From: an uncultured Lachnospiraceae bacterium
GTDB taxonomy: Bacteria; Bacillota; Clostridia; Lachnospirales; Lachnospiraceae
Direction: 5' to 3'
Assembly: GCA_910576895.1 (NCBI GenBank)
Contig: CAJTJZ010000099.1
Span: 1 to 5,499, forward strand
Length of the DNA: 5,499 bases
Shown piece after piece: positions 1 to 5,394 of the stretch (position 1 is the stretch's first letter; the number at the start of each line of letters is the position of its first letter). The notes under the pieces are model-generated. The model did not search any database. It was given only the letters and a program-made list of their open reading frames with translations, and was not told the DNA's origin. The translations under genes were made by a program, and so were the position numbers.

Positions 1-18
1 GCGGTCGTGCACATCACT

Positions 19-56
19 TTATACTGAGCGGTCATATTTTTCGACCGCCAGTATAA
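19..56. repeat. GC-rich stem-loop (inverted repeat)
   Basis: Positions 19-33 and 43-56 are complementary over 14 base pairs, with a single unpaired A at 27. The arms read ATACTG-A-GCGGTC and GACCGCCAGTAT, and the loop is a T-rich 9-mer (34-42). The heptamer GCGGTCG at 1-7 can pair with CGACCGC at 42-48, so a competing fold exists. No T-run follows the stem on either strand, so it does not look like a standard intrinsic terminator. It could be an operon-boundary structure or part of a dispersed repeat. Confidence 0.6.
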
Positions 57-172
57 TAAAATTATGATTTAAAGGTATGGAAGGTATTAAAGTAAAGCTA
101 CTCTTAAATGATATTATATAAGAAAAGATGCATTTCTTCAAGAGATAATTGAAAAAGATTAAAAAATAGGGA

Positions 173-201
173 TTGACAAGCTATTCTTCATGATTTAGAA
201 T
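173..201 (+). promoter_or_regulatory. Sigma-A type promoter for rpsL
   Basis: A perfect -35 box TTGACA (173-178) is followed by a 17-base spacer and the -10 box TAGAAT (196-201), which matches TATAAT at five of six positions. Transcription would start near the A at 208, giving a leader of about 147 nt. This is one of the two best promoter matches in the window. It implies that the str genes can be transcribed independently of whatever lies upstream, usually rpoB-rpoC in this group. Confidence 0.8.
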
Positions 202-210
202 AAGTAGACG

Positions 211-269
211 CAAAGAATAAAGAAAGAAAAGAAGTAAATAGATAAGATAAAATCTTTATTTATTCTTTG
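211..269 (+). promoter_or_regulatory. Leader stem-loop in the rpsL 5' UTR
   Basis: The first bases of the predicted transcript, CAAAGAATAAA (211-221), are perfectly complementary to TTTATTCTTTG (259-269). A smaller 5-bp hairpin (244-248 with 252-256) fits inside the loop. A 5'-terminal stem could protect the mRNA or act as a regulatory leader. In such an AT-rich leader an 11-bp match could still be chance. A 6-bp stem (292-297 with 308-313) lies further down. Confidence 0.4.
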
Positions 270-354
270 ATAGAAAATATAAGGTATTTTTTATGGAAAG
301 GAAGTAATCCATAGAGAAAAGAAACATTGTTTATTTTGCAGGAGGTGAAAATTA

Positions 355-774
355 ATGCCAACTTTTAACCAGTTAGTAAGAAAGGGAAGAAAATCAGTAG
401 AGAAAAAATCCAATTCTCCAGCTTTGTTAAGAGGTTATAACTCTTTAAACAAAAAAGTGATTAATACAGATTCCCCTCAAAAAAGAGGTGTATGTACTGC
501 TGTTAGAACAGCAACACCAAAAAAACCTAACTCAGCTCTTAGAAAGATCGCCAGAGTTCGTCTTTCCAATGGAATTGAAGTAACAAGTTATATTCCGGGT
601 GAAGGACATAATCTGCAGGAACACAGCGTTGTTTTGATTCGTGGCGGAAGGGTAAAGGACTTACCGGGTACTCGTTATCATATTATTCGTGGTAAATTAG
701 ATACAGCAGGTGTAGGTAAGAGAATGCAAGCCCGTTCCAAATATGGTGCTAAGAGACCTAAGGACAAGAAATAA
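355..774 (+). CDS. rpsL: 30S ribosomal protein S12
   Basis: S12 (139 residues) sits at the decoding centre of the 30S subunit, contacts 16S rRNA and monitors codon-anticodon pairing. The family core is plain: PQKRGVCT (41-48), TPKKPNSALRK (54-64), GEGHNLQEHS (82-91) and RGGRVKDLPG (96-105). The two lysines where streptomycin-resistance changes occur in E. coli (K43 and K88, counting Met) are present as K56 and K101, so the protein looks streptomycin-sensitive at these sites. D102 matches the aspartate that is methylthiolated in some bacteria. Compared with E. coli (124 residues) there is a 13-residue insertion around 25-40, as in Bacillus-type S12. The ATG follows AGGAGGTG (340-347) with 7 bases between. 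It is the first gene of the operon, 147 bases below the predicted transcription start. Confidence 0.99.
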   Translation: MPTFNQLVRKGRKSVEKKSNSPALLRGYNSLNKKVINTDSPQKRGVCTAVRTATPKKPNSALRKIARVRLSNGIEVTSYIPGEGHNLQEHSVVLIRGGRVKDLPGTRYHIIRGKLDTAGVGKRMQARSKYGAKRPKDKK

Positions 775-1078
775 TGGAATCAGAGATTTATTTTATATAA
801 CAAGTAAGATTATGTATATTATATTGCTTATTATAAATAAAATCTTTGATAGTTTCTCACTAATTTGTTTTGTTTAAAAGTGCCGGATTAATTTTCAATT
901 TTGTTTTTTCAGGAGTTTTATTTTAAAGTTAGAAAAGAAAAAAGTCAGATATTACAGATAGCAATGATAAGAGATAGATTTTAATTTGTTTTTGTAAGAT
1001 TTAGCAATTAGTAAGTAAGATAAATTAAGAGATAATACTTCTGTAAATAGAGTAGAATTTAGCCGGGTGCGGACACAA

Positions 1079-1111
1079 AATTTAATCGTAATATGTGAGT
1101 ACCGATGAATT
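1079..1111 (+). promoter_or_regulatory. Candidate S7-binding operator hairpin
   Basis: The hairpin has three short helices: AATT (1079-1082) with AATT (1108-1111), ATC (1085-1087) with GAT (1104-1106), and GTA (1088-1090) with TAC (1100-1102). Small bulges lie at 1083-1084, 1103 and 1107, and the loop is 1091-1099. TAATCGT (1083-1089) and TGAAT (1106-1110) also flank the 16S rRNA helix 43 region bound by S7, where they are about 17 bases apart against 16 here. In E. coli, S7 represses its own operon by binding the rpsL-rpsG spacer. A similar role here is inferred. A run of seven T follows at 1114-1120, so an attenuator is an alternative. Confidence 0.4.
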
Positions 1112-1120
1112 AATTTTTTT

Positions 1121-1127
1121 AAGGAGG
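1121..1127 (+). promoter_or_regulatory. Ribosome binding site of rpsG
   Basis: AAGGAGG is a full Shine-Dalgarno match. It ends 8 bases before the GTG at 1136, which fixes that non-ATG start. It lies 10 bases after the hairpin at 1079-1111, close enough for a protein bound there to block ribosome entry. Confidence 0.9.
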
Positions 1128-1135
1128 GAAGCAAC

Positions 1136-1606
1136 GTGCCACGTAAAGGACATATTCAAAAAAGAGATGTATTGGCAGATCCAATTTACAATAGTAAGAT
1201 TGTAACAAAGCTGATCAATAATGTTATGTTAGACGGTAAGAAGGGAATTGCCCAGAAAATCGTTTACGGAGCGTTTGAGAAAGTTGCAGAGAAAAGCGGA
1301 AAAGATGCAATGGAGGCTTTTGAAGAAGCAATGAACCATATTATGCCAACCCTTGAGGTAAAGGCAAGACGTATTGGTGGTGCTACTTATCAAGTGCCAA
1401 TTGAAGTAAGACCAGATAGAAGACAAGCCCTTGCACTTCGCTGGTTAGTAATGTTTTCTCGTAAAAGAAGCGAGAAGACAATGATTGACAGACTTGCCAA
1501 TGAAATTCTTGATGCTATGAATGAAACAGGAAATGCTGTAAAGAAGAAAGAAGATATGCATAAAATGGCAGAGGCAAATAAAGCATTTGCTCATTATCGT
1601 TGGTAG
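1136..1606 (+). CDS. rpsG: 30S ribosomal protein S7
   Basis: S7 (156 residues, the usual length in Bacillus) is a primary 16S rRNA-binding protein that nucleates assembly of the 30S head and lines the E site. Visible family features are MPRKG at the N-terminus, the DPIYNSKIVTKLINNVMLDGKK segment region (15-36), the beta-hairpin arm LEVKARRIGGATYQVPIEV (73-91) with RPDRRQALALRWL following (92-104), and the C-terminal HKMAEANKAFAHYRW (142-156). The start is GTG, supported by AAGGAGG 8 bases upstream and by alignment of PRKG with the family N-terminus. In other bacteria S7 is the translational repressor of the str operon, and a candidate target hairpin lies directly upstream. No truncation or odd residue is seen. 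Confidence 0.99.
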   Translation: MPRKGHIQKRDVLADPIYNSKIVTKLINNVMLDGKKGIAQKIVYGAFEKVAEKSGKDAMEAFEEAMNHIMPTLEVKARRIGGATYQVPIEVRPDRRQALALRWLVMFSRKRSEKTMIDRLANEILDAMNETGNAVKKKEDMHKMAEANKAFAHYRW

Positions 1607-1770
1607 TTATTATTGTGTTTTTTATAAAATAAAGTTATAAAAAATAGAAAGAAAACTTAGAGAAAAGTATAAATATACAGAAATATTTTGTATAAATTTT
1701 CATTTTATGGATAGTATAACATTAGGGCGGGAACTGTCCGAAGTTATGAAAAATGCTTTGCGATGATATC

Positions 1771-1800
1771 AATAAGAATCTTATTACTTTTGTAATAAGA
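1771..1800 (+). promoter_or_regulatory. Two overlapping, mutually exclusive hairpins
   Basis: TCTTATTAC (1779-1787) pairs perfectly with GTAATAAGA (1792-1800) across a TTTT loop, a 9-bp stem. The same CTTATT (1780-1785) can instead pair with AATAAG (1771-1776) across a 3-base loop. The two folds cannot coexist, an arrangement seen in switching leaders. No T-run follows, so neither is a plain terminator. Whether either fold is used is unknown. Confidence 0.45.
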
Positions 1801-1812
1801 AGTTTAAGGATA

Positions 1813-1835
1813 GAATAAGAATTATTCATATTTTT
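1813..1835 (+). terminator. Weak terminator-like hairpin before fusA
   Basis: GAATAA (1813-1818) pairs with TTATTC (1822-1827) around a GAA loop, and ATATTTTT follows. The shape matches an intrinsic terminator, but the stem has one G-C pair and is short. At most it would cause partial termination or pausing, and chance is possible in this AT-rich spacer. Confidence 0.2.
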
Positions 1836-1854
1836 AGAAAAAAAGTAACTATAA

Positions 1855-1896
1855 GCTGCCTTTTTATTATGATAATAATATTATTATATTGGCAGC
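1855..1896 (+). promoter_or_regulatory. GCTGCC/GGCAGC stem upstream of fusA
   Basis: GCTGCC (1855-1860) is exactly complementary to GGCAGC (1891-1896). The 30-base loop is almost pure A and T and contains a perfect 16-base palindrome (1872-1887). This is the only GC-rich stem of six pairs in the spacer, and it ends 21 bases before the fusA Shine-Dalgarno. It leaves that site free, so simple occlusion is not implied. It might be a protein-binding leader element or a stabilising structure. Confidence 0.45.
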
Positions 1897-1917
1897 AGTA
1901 AGTGATAAAGATTATTA

Positions 1918-1923
1918 GGGAGG
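1918..1923 (+). promoter_or_regulatory. Ribosome binding site that sets the fusA start
   Basis: GGGAGG lies 8 bases before TTG 1932. The upstream in-frame GTG at 1902 has no Shine-Dalgarno before it, and a protein begun there would carry ten extra residues that translate this very site (AGG GAG GTT). Spacing and family N-terminus agree on TTG. Confidence 0.88.
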
Positions 1924-1931
1924 TTTTATCC

Positions 1932-4049
1932 TTGGCTGGACGAGAATATCCACTTGAGAGAACCAGAAATATTGGAATTATGGCTCATATTGATGCTGGA
2001 AAAACAACATTGACAGAGCGTATTCTTTATTATACTGGTGTTAATTATAAAATTGGTGATACCCATGAAGGTACTGCTACTATGGACTGGATGGCACAGG
2101 AACAAGAGAGGGGTATTACCATTACTTCCGCTGCTACTACTTGCCATTGGACAACACAAGAAAATTGTAAGCCAAAAGAAGGAGCATTAGAGCATCGTAT
2201 TAATATTATTGATACTCCGGGACACGTTGACTTTACTGTTGAAGTAGAACGTTCCTTACGTGTGCTTGATGGTGCTGTTGGTGTTTTTTGTGCAAAAGGT
2301 GGTGTAGAACCACAATCAGAAAATGTATGGCGGCAGGCTGACACTTATAATGTACCACGTATGGCATTTATTAATAAGATGGACATTCTTGGTGCAAATT
2401 TCTTTGGAGCTGTTGATCAGATCCGAAATAGATTAGGAAAGAATGCGATTATTCTTCAATTGCCAATTGGCAAAGAAGATGATTTTCAAGGTATTATTGA
2501 TTTATTTGAAATGAAAGCATATATCTACAATGATGATAAGGGTGATGATATTTCTATTACTGAGATTCCAGAAGATATGAAGGATGATGCAGAACTTTAT
2601 CATAGTGAGCTTGTAGAAAAAGTATGCGAACTTGATGATGATTTATTAGAGATGTATTTAGAGGGTGAAGAACCAAGTGTAGAGGCAATGAAAGCAGCTC
2701 TTAGAAAGGGAACATGTGAATGTACAGCAGTTCCTGTATGCTGTGGTTCTGCTTATAGAAATAAAGGTGTACAAAAGCTTTTGGATGCAATTCTTGATTA
2801 TATGCCTGCACCAACAGATATTCCTGCAATTAAAGGTGTTGATTTAGATGGTAATGAAGTGGAAAGACATTCTTCTGATGATGAACCTTTTTCTGCATTA
2901 GCATTTAAAATTATGGCAGATCCATTTGTTGGAAAGCTTGCATTTTTCCGTGTGTATTCTGGTACAATGAACTCAGGTTCTTATGTATTAAATGCAACAA
3001 AGGATAAGAAAGAGCGTGTAGGACGTATTCTTCAGATGCATGCAAATAAGAGAGCAGAACTTGATAAAGTGTATTCTGGTGATATTGCGGCTGCAGTAGG
3101 CTTTAAGTTTACAACAACAGGAGATACCATTTGTGATGATCAGCATCCTGTTATTTTGGAATCTATGGAATTTCCAGAGCCAGTTATTGAACTTGCAATT
3201 GAGCCTAAGACAAAAAATGATCAAGGAAAGCTTGGAGAGGCACTTGCAAAGCTTGCAGAAGAAGATCCTACCTTTAAGGCTCATACTGATCAAGAAACAG
3301 GACAAACAATTATTGCAGGTATGGGCGAGCTTCATTTGGAAATTATTGTTGATCGTTTAAAGAGAGAATTTAAAGTAGAAGCCAATGTAGGTGCTCCACA
3401 GGTTGCTTATAAGGAAACATTTACAAAGCCAGTTGATATTGATAGTAAATATGTAAAACAGTCTGGTGGACGTGGACAGTATGGACATTGTAAAGTACAC
3501 TTTGAGCCAATGGATGCAAATGGAGAAGAAACCTTTAAATTTACTTCCAGCGTTGTTGGTGGTGCAATTCCTAAGGAATATATTCCGGCTGTTGGAGAGG
3601 GTATTGAGGAGGCTTCCCAAGCAGGTATTCTTGGTGGTTTCCCAGTTCTTGGTGTTCATGCAGATGTATTTGATGGTTCTTATCATGAAGTCGATTCTTC
3701 TGAAATGGCATTCCATATTGCAGGATCTATGGCATTTAAGGAAGCAATGCAAAAGGGTGGTGCAATTTTATTAGAGCCAATTATGAAGGTTGAAGTAACT
3801 ATGCCAGAAGAATATATGGGTGATGTTATCGGTGATATCAATGCTCGTAGAGGTCGTATTGAAGGCATGGATGATCTTGGCGGTGGCAAGATTGTAAGAG
3901 GCTATGTACCTTTGGCTGAAATGTTTGGTTATTCCACTGATCTTCGTTCTAAAACACAGGGACGTGGTAATTACTCTATGTTCTTTGAAAAATATGAACC
4001 AGTTCCAAAGAATGTACAAGAAAAGGTATTAAGTGCAAAAGCAAAATAA
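1932..4049 (+). CDS. fusA: Elongation factor G (TTG start)
   Basis: EF-G is the GTPase that drives tRNA and mRNA translocation and, with RRF, ribosome recycling. Counted from TTG it has 705 residues, like E. coli EF-G (704). GTPase motifs: AHIDAGKT (18-25), RGITIT (60-65), DTPGH (94-98), NKMD (148-151) and GSA (272-274). Domain II starts near 310, domain III contains GMGELHLE (463-470), domain IV has SGGRGQYGH (511-519) and the tip loop GSYHEVDSSE with H585, the likely match of E. coli H583, and domain V begins near LLEPIMKVEV (613-622). TTG is preferred over GTG 1902 because MAGREYPLERTRNIG aligns with family N-termini and has the ribosome binding site. Residues 71-88 form a hydrophilic insertion with two cysteines, about 12 longer than in B. 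subtilis. It follows rpsG after 325 bases and precedes tuf by 157. Confidence 0.98.
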   Translation: MAGREYPLERTRNIGIMAHIDAGKTTLTERILYYTGVNYKIGDTHEGTATMDWMAQEQERGITITSAATTCHWTTQENCKPKEGALEHRINIIDTPGHVDFTVEVERSLRVLDGAVGVFCAKGGVEPQSENVWRQADTYNVPRMAFINKMDILGANFFGAVDQIRNRLGKNAIILQLPIGKEDDFQGIIDLFEMKAYIYNDDKGDDISITEIPEDMKDDAELYHSELVEKVCELDDDLLEMYLEGEEPSVEAMKAALRKGTCECTAVPVCCGSAYRNKGVQKLLDAILDYMPAPTDIPAIKGVDLDGNEVERHSSDDEPFSALAFKIMADPFVGKLAFFRVYSGTMNSGSYVLNATKDKKERVGRILQMHANKRAELDKVYSGDIAAAVGFKFTTTGDTICDDQHPVILESMEFPEPVIELAIEPKTKNDQGKLGEALAKLAEEDPTFKAHTDQETGQTIIAGMGELHLEIIVDRLKREFKVEANVGAPQVAYKETFTKPVDIDSKYVKQSGGRGQYGHCKVHFEPMDANGEETFKFTSSVVGGAIPKEYIPAVGEGIEEASQAGILGGFPVLGVHADVFDGSYHEVDSSEMAFHIAGSMAFKEAMQKGGAILLEPIMKVEVTMPEEYMGDVIGDINARRGRIEGMDDLGGGKIVRGYVPLAEMFGYSTDLRSKTQGRGNYSMFFEKYEPVPKNVQEKVLSAKAK

Positions 4050-4094
4050 AATTAAAGAAAGATAAAATAAGAAAAAATAAATCATTATGATTTT

Positions 4095-4137
4095 ATACTA
4101 GAAGTAAGTAAAATTTTACTTGAAAAATATGTAGTAT
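4095..4137 (+). repeat. Nested inverted repeats between fusA and tuf
   Basis: The inner element (4106-4121), AAGTAAAATTTTACTT, is a perfect 16-base palindrome. It is enclosed by ATACTA (4095-4100) and TAGTAT (4132-4137), also exactly complementary. The palindrome covers the first two bases of the tuf -35 box. As DNA it could be a repressor or activator site. As RNA it would be an AT-only hairpin apart from one G-C pair and a poor fusA terminator, with no T-run after it. Confidence 0.5.
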
Positions 4138-4148
4138 TGCAATATAAT
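4120..4148 (+). promoter_or_regulatory. Sigma-A type promoter for tuf
   Basis: TTGAAA (4120-4125) and a perfect TATAAT (4143-4148) are separated by 17 bases. Transcription would begin near 4155, leaving a leader of about 52 nt. EF-Tu is needed in large excess over ribosomal proteins and EF-G, so an internal promoter before tuf makes sense and is known from other bacteria. Its match is as good as that of the rpsL promoter. Confidence 0.75.
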
Positions 4149-4176
4149 AAGGAAATATAAGGAAATTATTAATAAA

Positions 4177-4196
4177 TATTGAATTCAATAAGGAGG
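4177..4196 (+). promoter_or_regulatory. Palindrome abutting the tuf ribosome binding site
   Basis: TATTGAATTCAATA (4177-4190) is a perfect 14-base palindrome that can fold as a 5-bp stem with an AATT loop. It runs straight into the Shine-Dalgarno AAGGAGG (4190-4196), sharing its first A. The tuf ATG is 10 bases further on, a little more than for the other genes. An ATG-TAA pair (4200-4205) lies between the site and the true start. Effects on translation are not established. Confidence 0.5.
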
Positions 4197-4206
4197 ATAA
4201 TGTAAA

Positions 4207-5394
4207 ATGGCAAAGGCTAAATTTGAAAGAACAAAACCACATTGTAACATTGGTACTATTGGACACGTTGATCATGGTAAGACTACTTTGACAGCTGCTA
4301 TTACAAAGACACTTGCTGAAAGAGTTGCAGGAAATGCAGCAGTAGATTTTGAAAACATTGATAAAGCACCAGAAGAGCGTGAAAGAGGTATTACAATCTC
4401 TACAGCACATGTTGAGTATGAAACAGAAAAAAGACATTATGCACACGTTGACTGCCCGGGACATGCTGACTATGTTAAAAACATGATTACTGGTGCTGCA
4501 CAGATGGATGGTGCTGTTCTTGTAGTAGCTGCTACAGATGGTGTTATGGCACAAACAAAGGAGCATATCTTACTTTCTCGTCAGGTAGGTGTACCTTATA
4601 TCGTAGTATTTATGAATAAATGCGATATGGTAGATGATGAAGAACTTTTGGAATTAGTAGAGATGGAAATTACAGAAGTTTTGGAAGAGTATGAATTTAC
4701 AGATTGCCCAATTATTAAAGGTTCTGCTCTGAAAGCATTAGAAGATCCAAGCGGCGAGTGGGGCGATAAGATTATGGAACTTATGTCTACAATTGATGAC
4801 TATATTCCAGATCCTCAGCGTGCTACTGATCAGCCATTCTTGATGCCAGTAGAAGATGTATTTACAATTACAGGACGTGGTACTGTTGCTACAGGACGTG
4901 TTGAGCGTGGTGTGCTTCACTTAAATGAAGAAGTTGAAATCATTGGTGTAAAGGAAGAAACACAGAAAACAGTAGTAACTGGTATTGAAATGTTCCGTAA
5001 GCTTCTTGATGAGGCTCAGGCTGGTGATAATATTGGTGCATTACTTCGTGGTATCCAAAGAACAGATATTGTTCGTGGACAGGTTCTTGCAAAACCGGGA
5101 ACAGTTACATGCCATAAGAAATTTACAGCTCAGGTTTATGTATTGACAAAGGATGAAGGTGGTCGTCATACACCATTCTTTAATAACTATCGTCCACAGT
5201 TCTATTTTAGAACAACTGATGTTACTGGTGTCTGCAATTTGCCAGATGGTACTGACATGTGTATGCCAGGTGATAATGTAGAAATGACAATTGAACTGAT
5301 TCATCCAATCGCTATGGAGCAGGGTCTTACATTCGCTATTCGTGAGGGTGGTAGAACAGTTGGTTCTGGTCGTGTGGCTACTATTATTGAGTAA
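4207..5394 (+). CDS. tuf: Elongation factor Tu
   Basis: EF-Tu (395 residues) carries aminoacyl-tRNA to the ribosomal A site as a GTP complex and is reset by EF-Ts. The G domain has GHVDHGKT (19-26), RGITIS (60-65), DCPGH (82-86) with the catalytic His at 86, NKCD (137-140) and GSAL (172-175). Domain II runs from about 208 to 300 with GRGTVATGRVERG (223-235). Domain III ends with FAIREGGRTVGSGRVATIIE (376-395). Q126, in LLSRQVG, and A377, in FAIREGG, match E. coli Q124 and A375, where kirromycin-resistance changes occur, and are unchanged. Cys13 in KPHCNIGTIGH, where many bacteria have Val, is a trait I associate with Lachnospiraceae. Length is normal and the gene is complete. It has its own promoter and is last in the visible cluster. 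Confidence 0.99.
   Translation: MAKAKFERTKPHCNIGTIGHVDHGKTTLTAAITKTLAERVAGNAAVDFENIDKAPEERERGITISTAHVEYETEKRHYAHVDCPGHADYVKNMITGAAQMDGAVLVVAATDGVMAQTKEHILLSRQVGVPYIVVFMNKCDMVDDEELLELVEMEITEVLEEYEFTDCPIIKGSALKALEDPSGEWGDKIMELMSTIDDYIPDPQRATDQPFLMPVEDVFTITGRGTVATGRVERGVLHLNEEVEIIGVKEETQKTVVTGIEMFRKLLDEAQAGDNIGALLRGIQRTDIVRGQVLAKPGTVTCHKKFTAQVYVLTKDEGGRHTPFFNNYRPQFYFRTTDVTGVCNLPDGTDMCMPGDNVEMTIELIHPIAMEQGLTFAIREGGRTVGSGRVATIIE

Larger units (their letters stand above)
1..354. other. Non-coding region upstream of rpsL
   Basis: No convincing coding sequence is visible on either strand. The short frames open at the left edge (stops at 25-27, 54-56 and 65-67) do not read like the end of RpoC, the usual upstream neighbour. 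The stretch holds a GC-rich stem-loop at its left end, an AT-rich spacer, one strong promoter (173-201) and a purine-rich transcribed leader leading to the rpsL ribosome binding site. The composition is much richer in A and T than the flanking gene. Confidence 0.75.
775..1135 (+). other. Long rpsL-rpsG intergenic region
   Basis: These 361 bases hold no supported gene, although S12 and S7 genes are usually close together. The sequence is strongly AT-rich, except for GTGCCGG (879-885) and a GC patch at 1062-1076. An imperfect AT stem follows rpsL (785-797 with 832-844, two mismatches). AGGAG at 911-915 has no start codon at a useful distance. I found no promoter near consensus; TTGTTT (986-991) with TAGTAA (1009-1014) is weak. 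The region ends with a hairpin (1079-1111), an AT tract and the rpsG ribosome binding site. A minus-strand frame of 60 codons (952-1134) has no ribosome binding site and no recognisable content. Confidence 0.75.
1607..1931 (+). other. Long rpsG-fusA intergenic region (fusA leader)
   Basis: These 325 bases lie before the preferred fusA start. They are AT-rich with one GC patch (1725-1740) that can form a small CGGG/TCCG hairpin. Several stem-loops crowd the last 160 bases, listed separately. The best promoter-like match is TTGTGT (1613-1618), 17 bases, TATAAA (1636-1641); its -35 box is poor, so I do not call it. A 19-codon frame starts at ATG 1707 (stop 1764-1766) and reads MDSITLGRELSEVMKNALR, but it has no ribosome binding site. 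No other gene is visible. Confidence 0.7.

Noticed and set aside
294..308. Four-codon frame ATGGAAAGGAAGTAA in the rpsL leader
   Set aside because: It is too short to judge. The weak AAGG upstream (281-284) is not a convincing ribosome binding site, and ATGs occur by chance in such leaders.
911..915. AGGAG ribosome-binding-like site in the rpsL-rpsG spacer
   Set aside because: No ATG, GTG or TTG follows within a usable distance, so no gene can be attached to it.
952..1134. 60-codon minus-strand frame in the rpsL-rpsG spacer
   Set aside because: It has no ribosome binding site and a low-complexity composition expected from AT-rich DNA, matches no family I know, and overlaps the hairpin and ribosome binding site of rpsG.
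1613..1641. TTGTGT-17-TATAAA as a fusA promoter
   Set aside because: The -35 box matches at only half its positions, and TATAAA strings are frequent in this AT-rich spacer. It is not strong enough to call.
4180..4186. GAATTC in the tuf leader as a sign of cloning or assembly artefact
   Set aside because: It is the natural centre of a 14-base palindrome in continuous AT-rich sequence, with no vector-like bases nearby.
4093..4566. 157-codon minus-strand frame overlapping the start of tuf
   Set aside because: It is the antisense shadow of the tuf reading frame. Its Cys-, Ser- and Asn-rich composition is typical of reversed conserved codons, and no start signal is seen.
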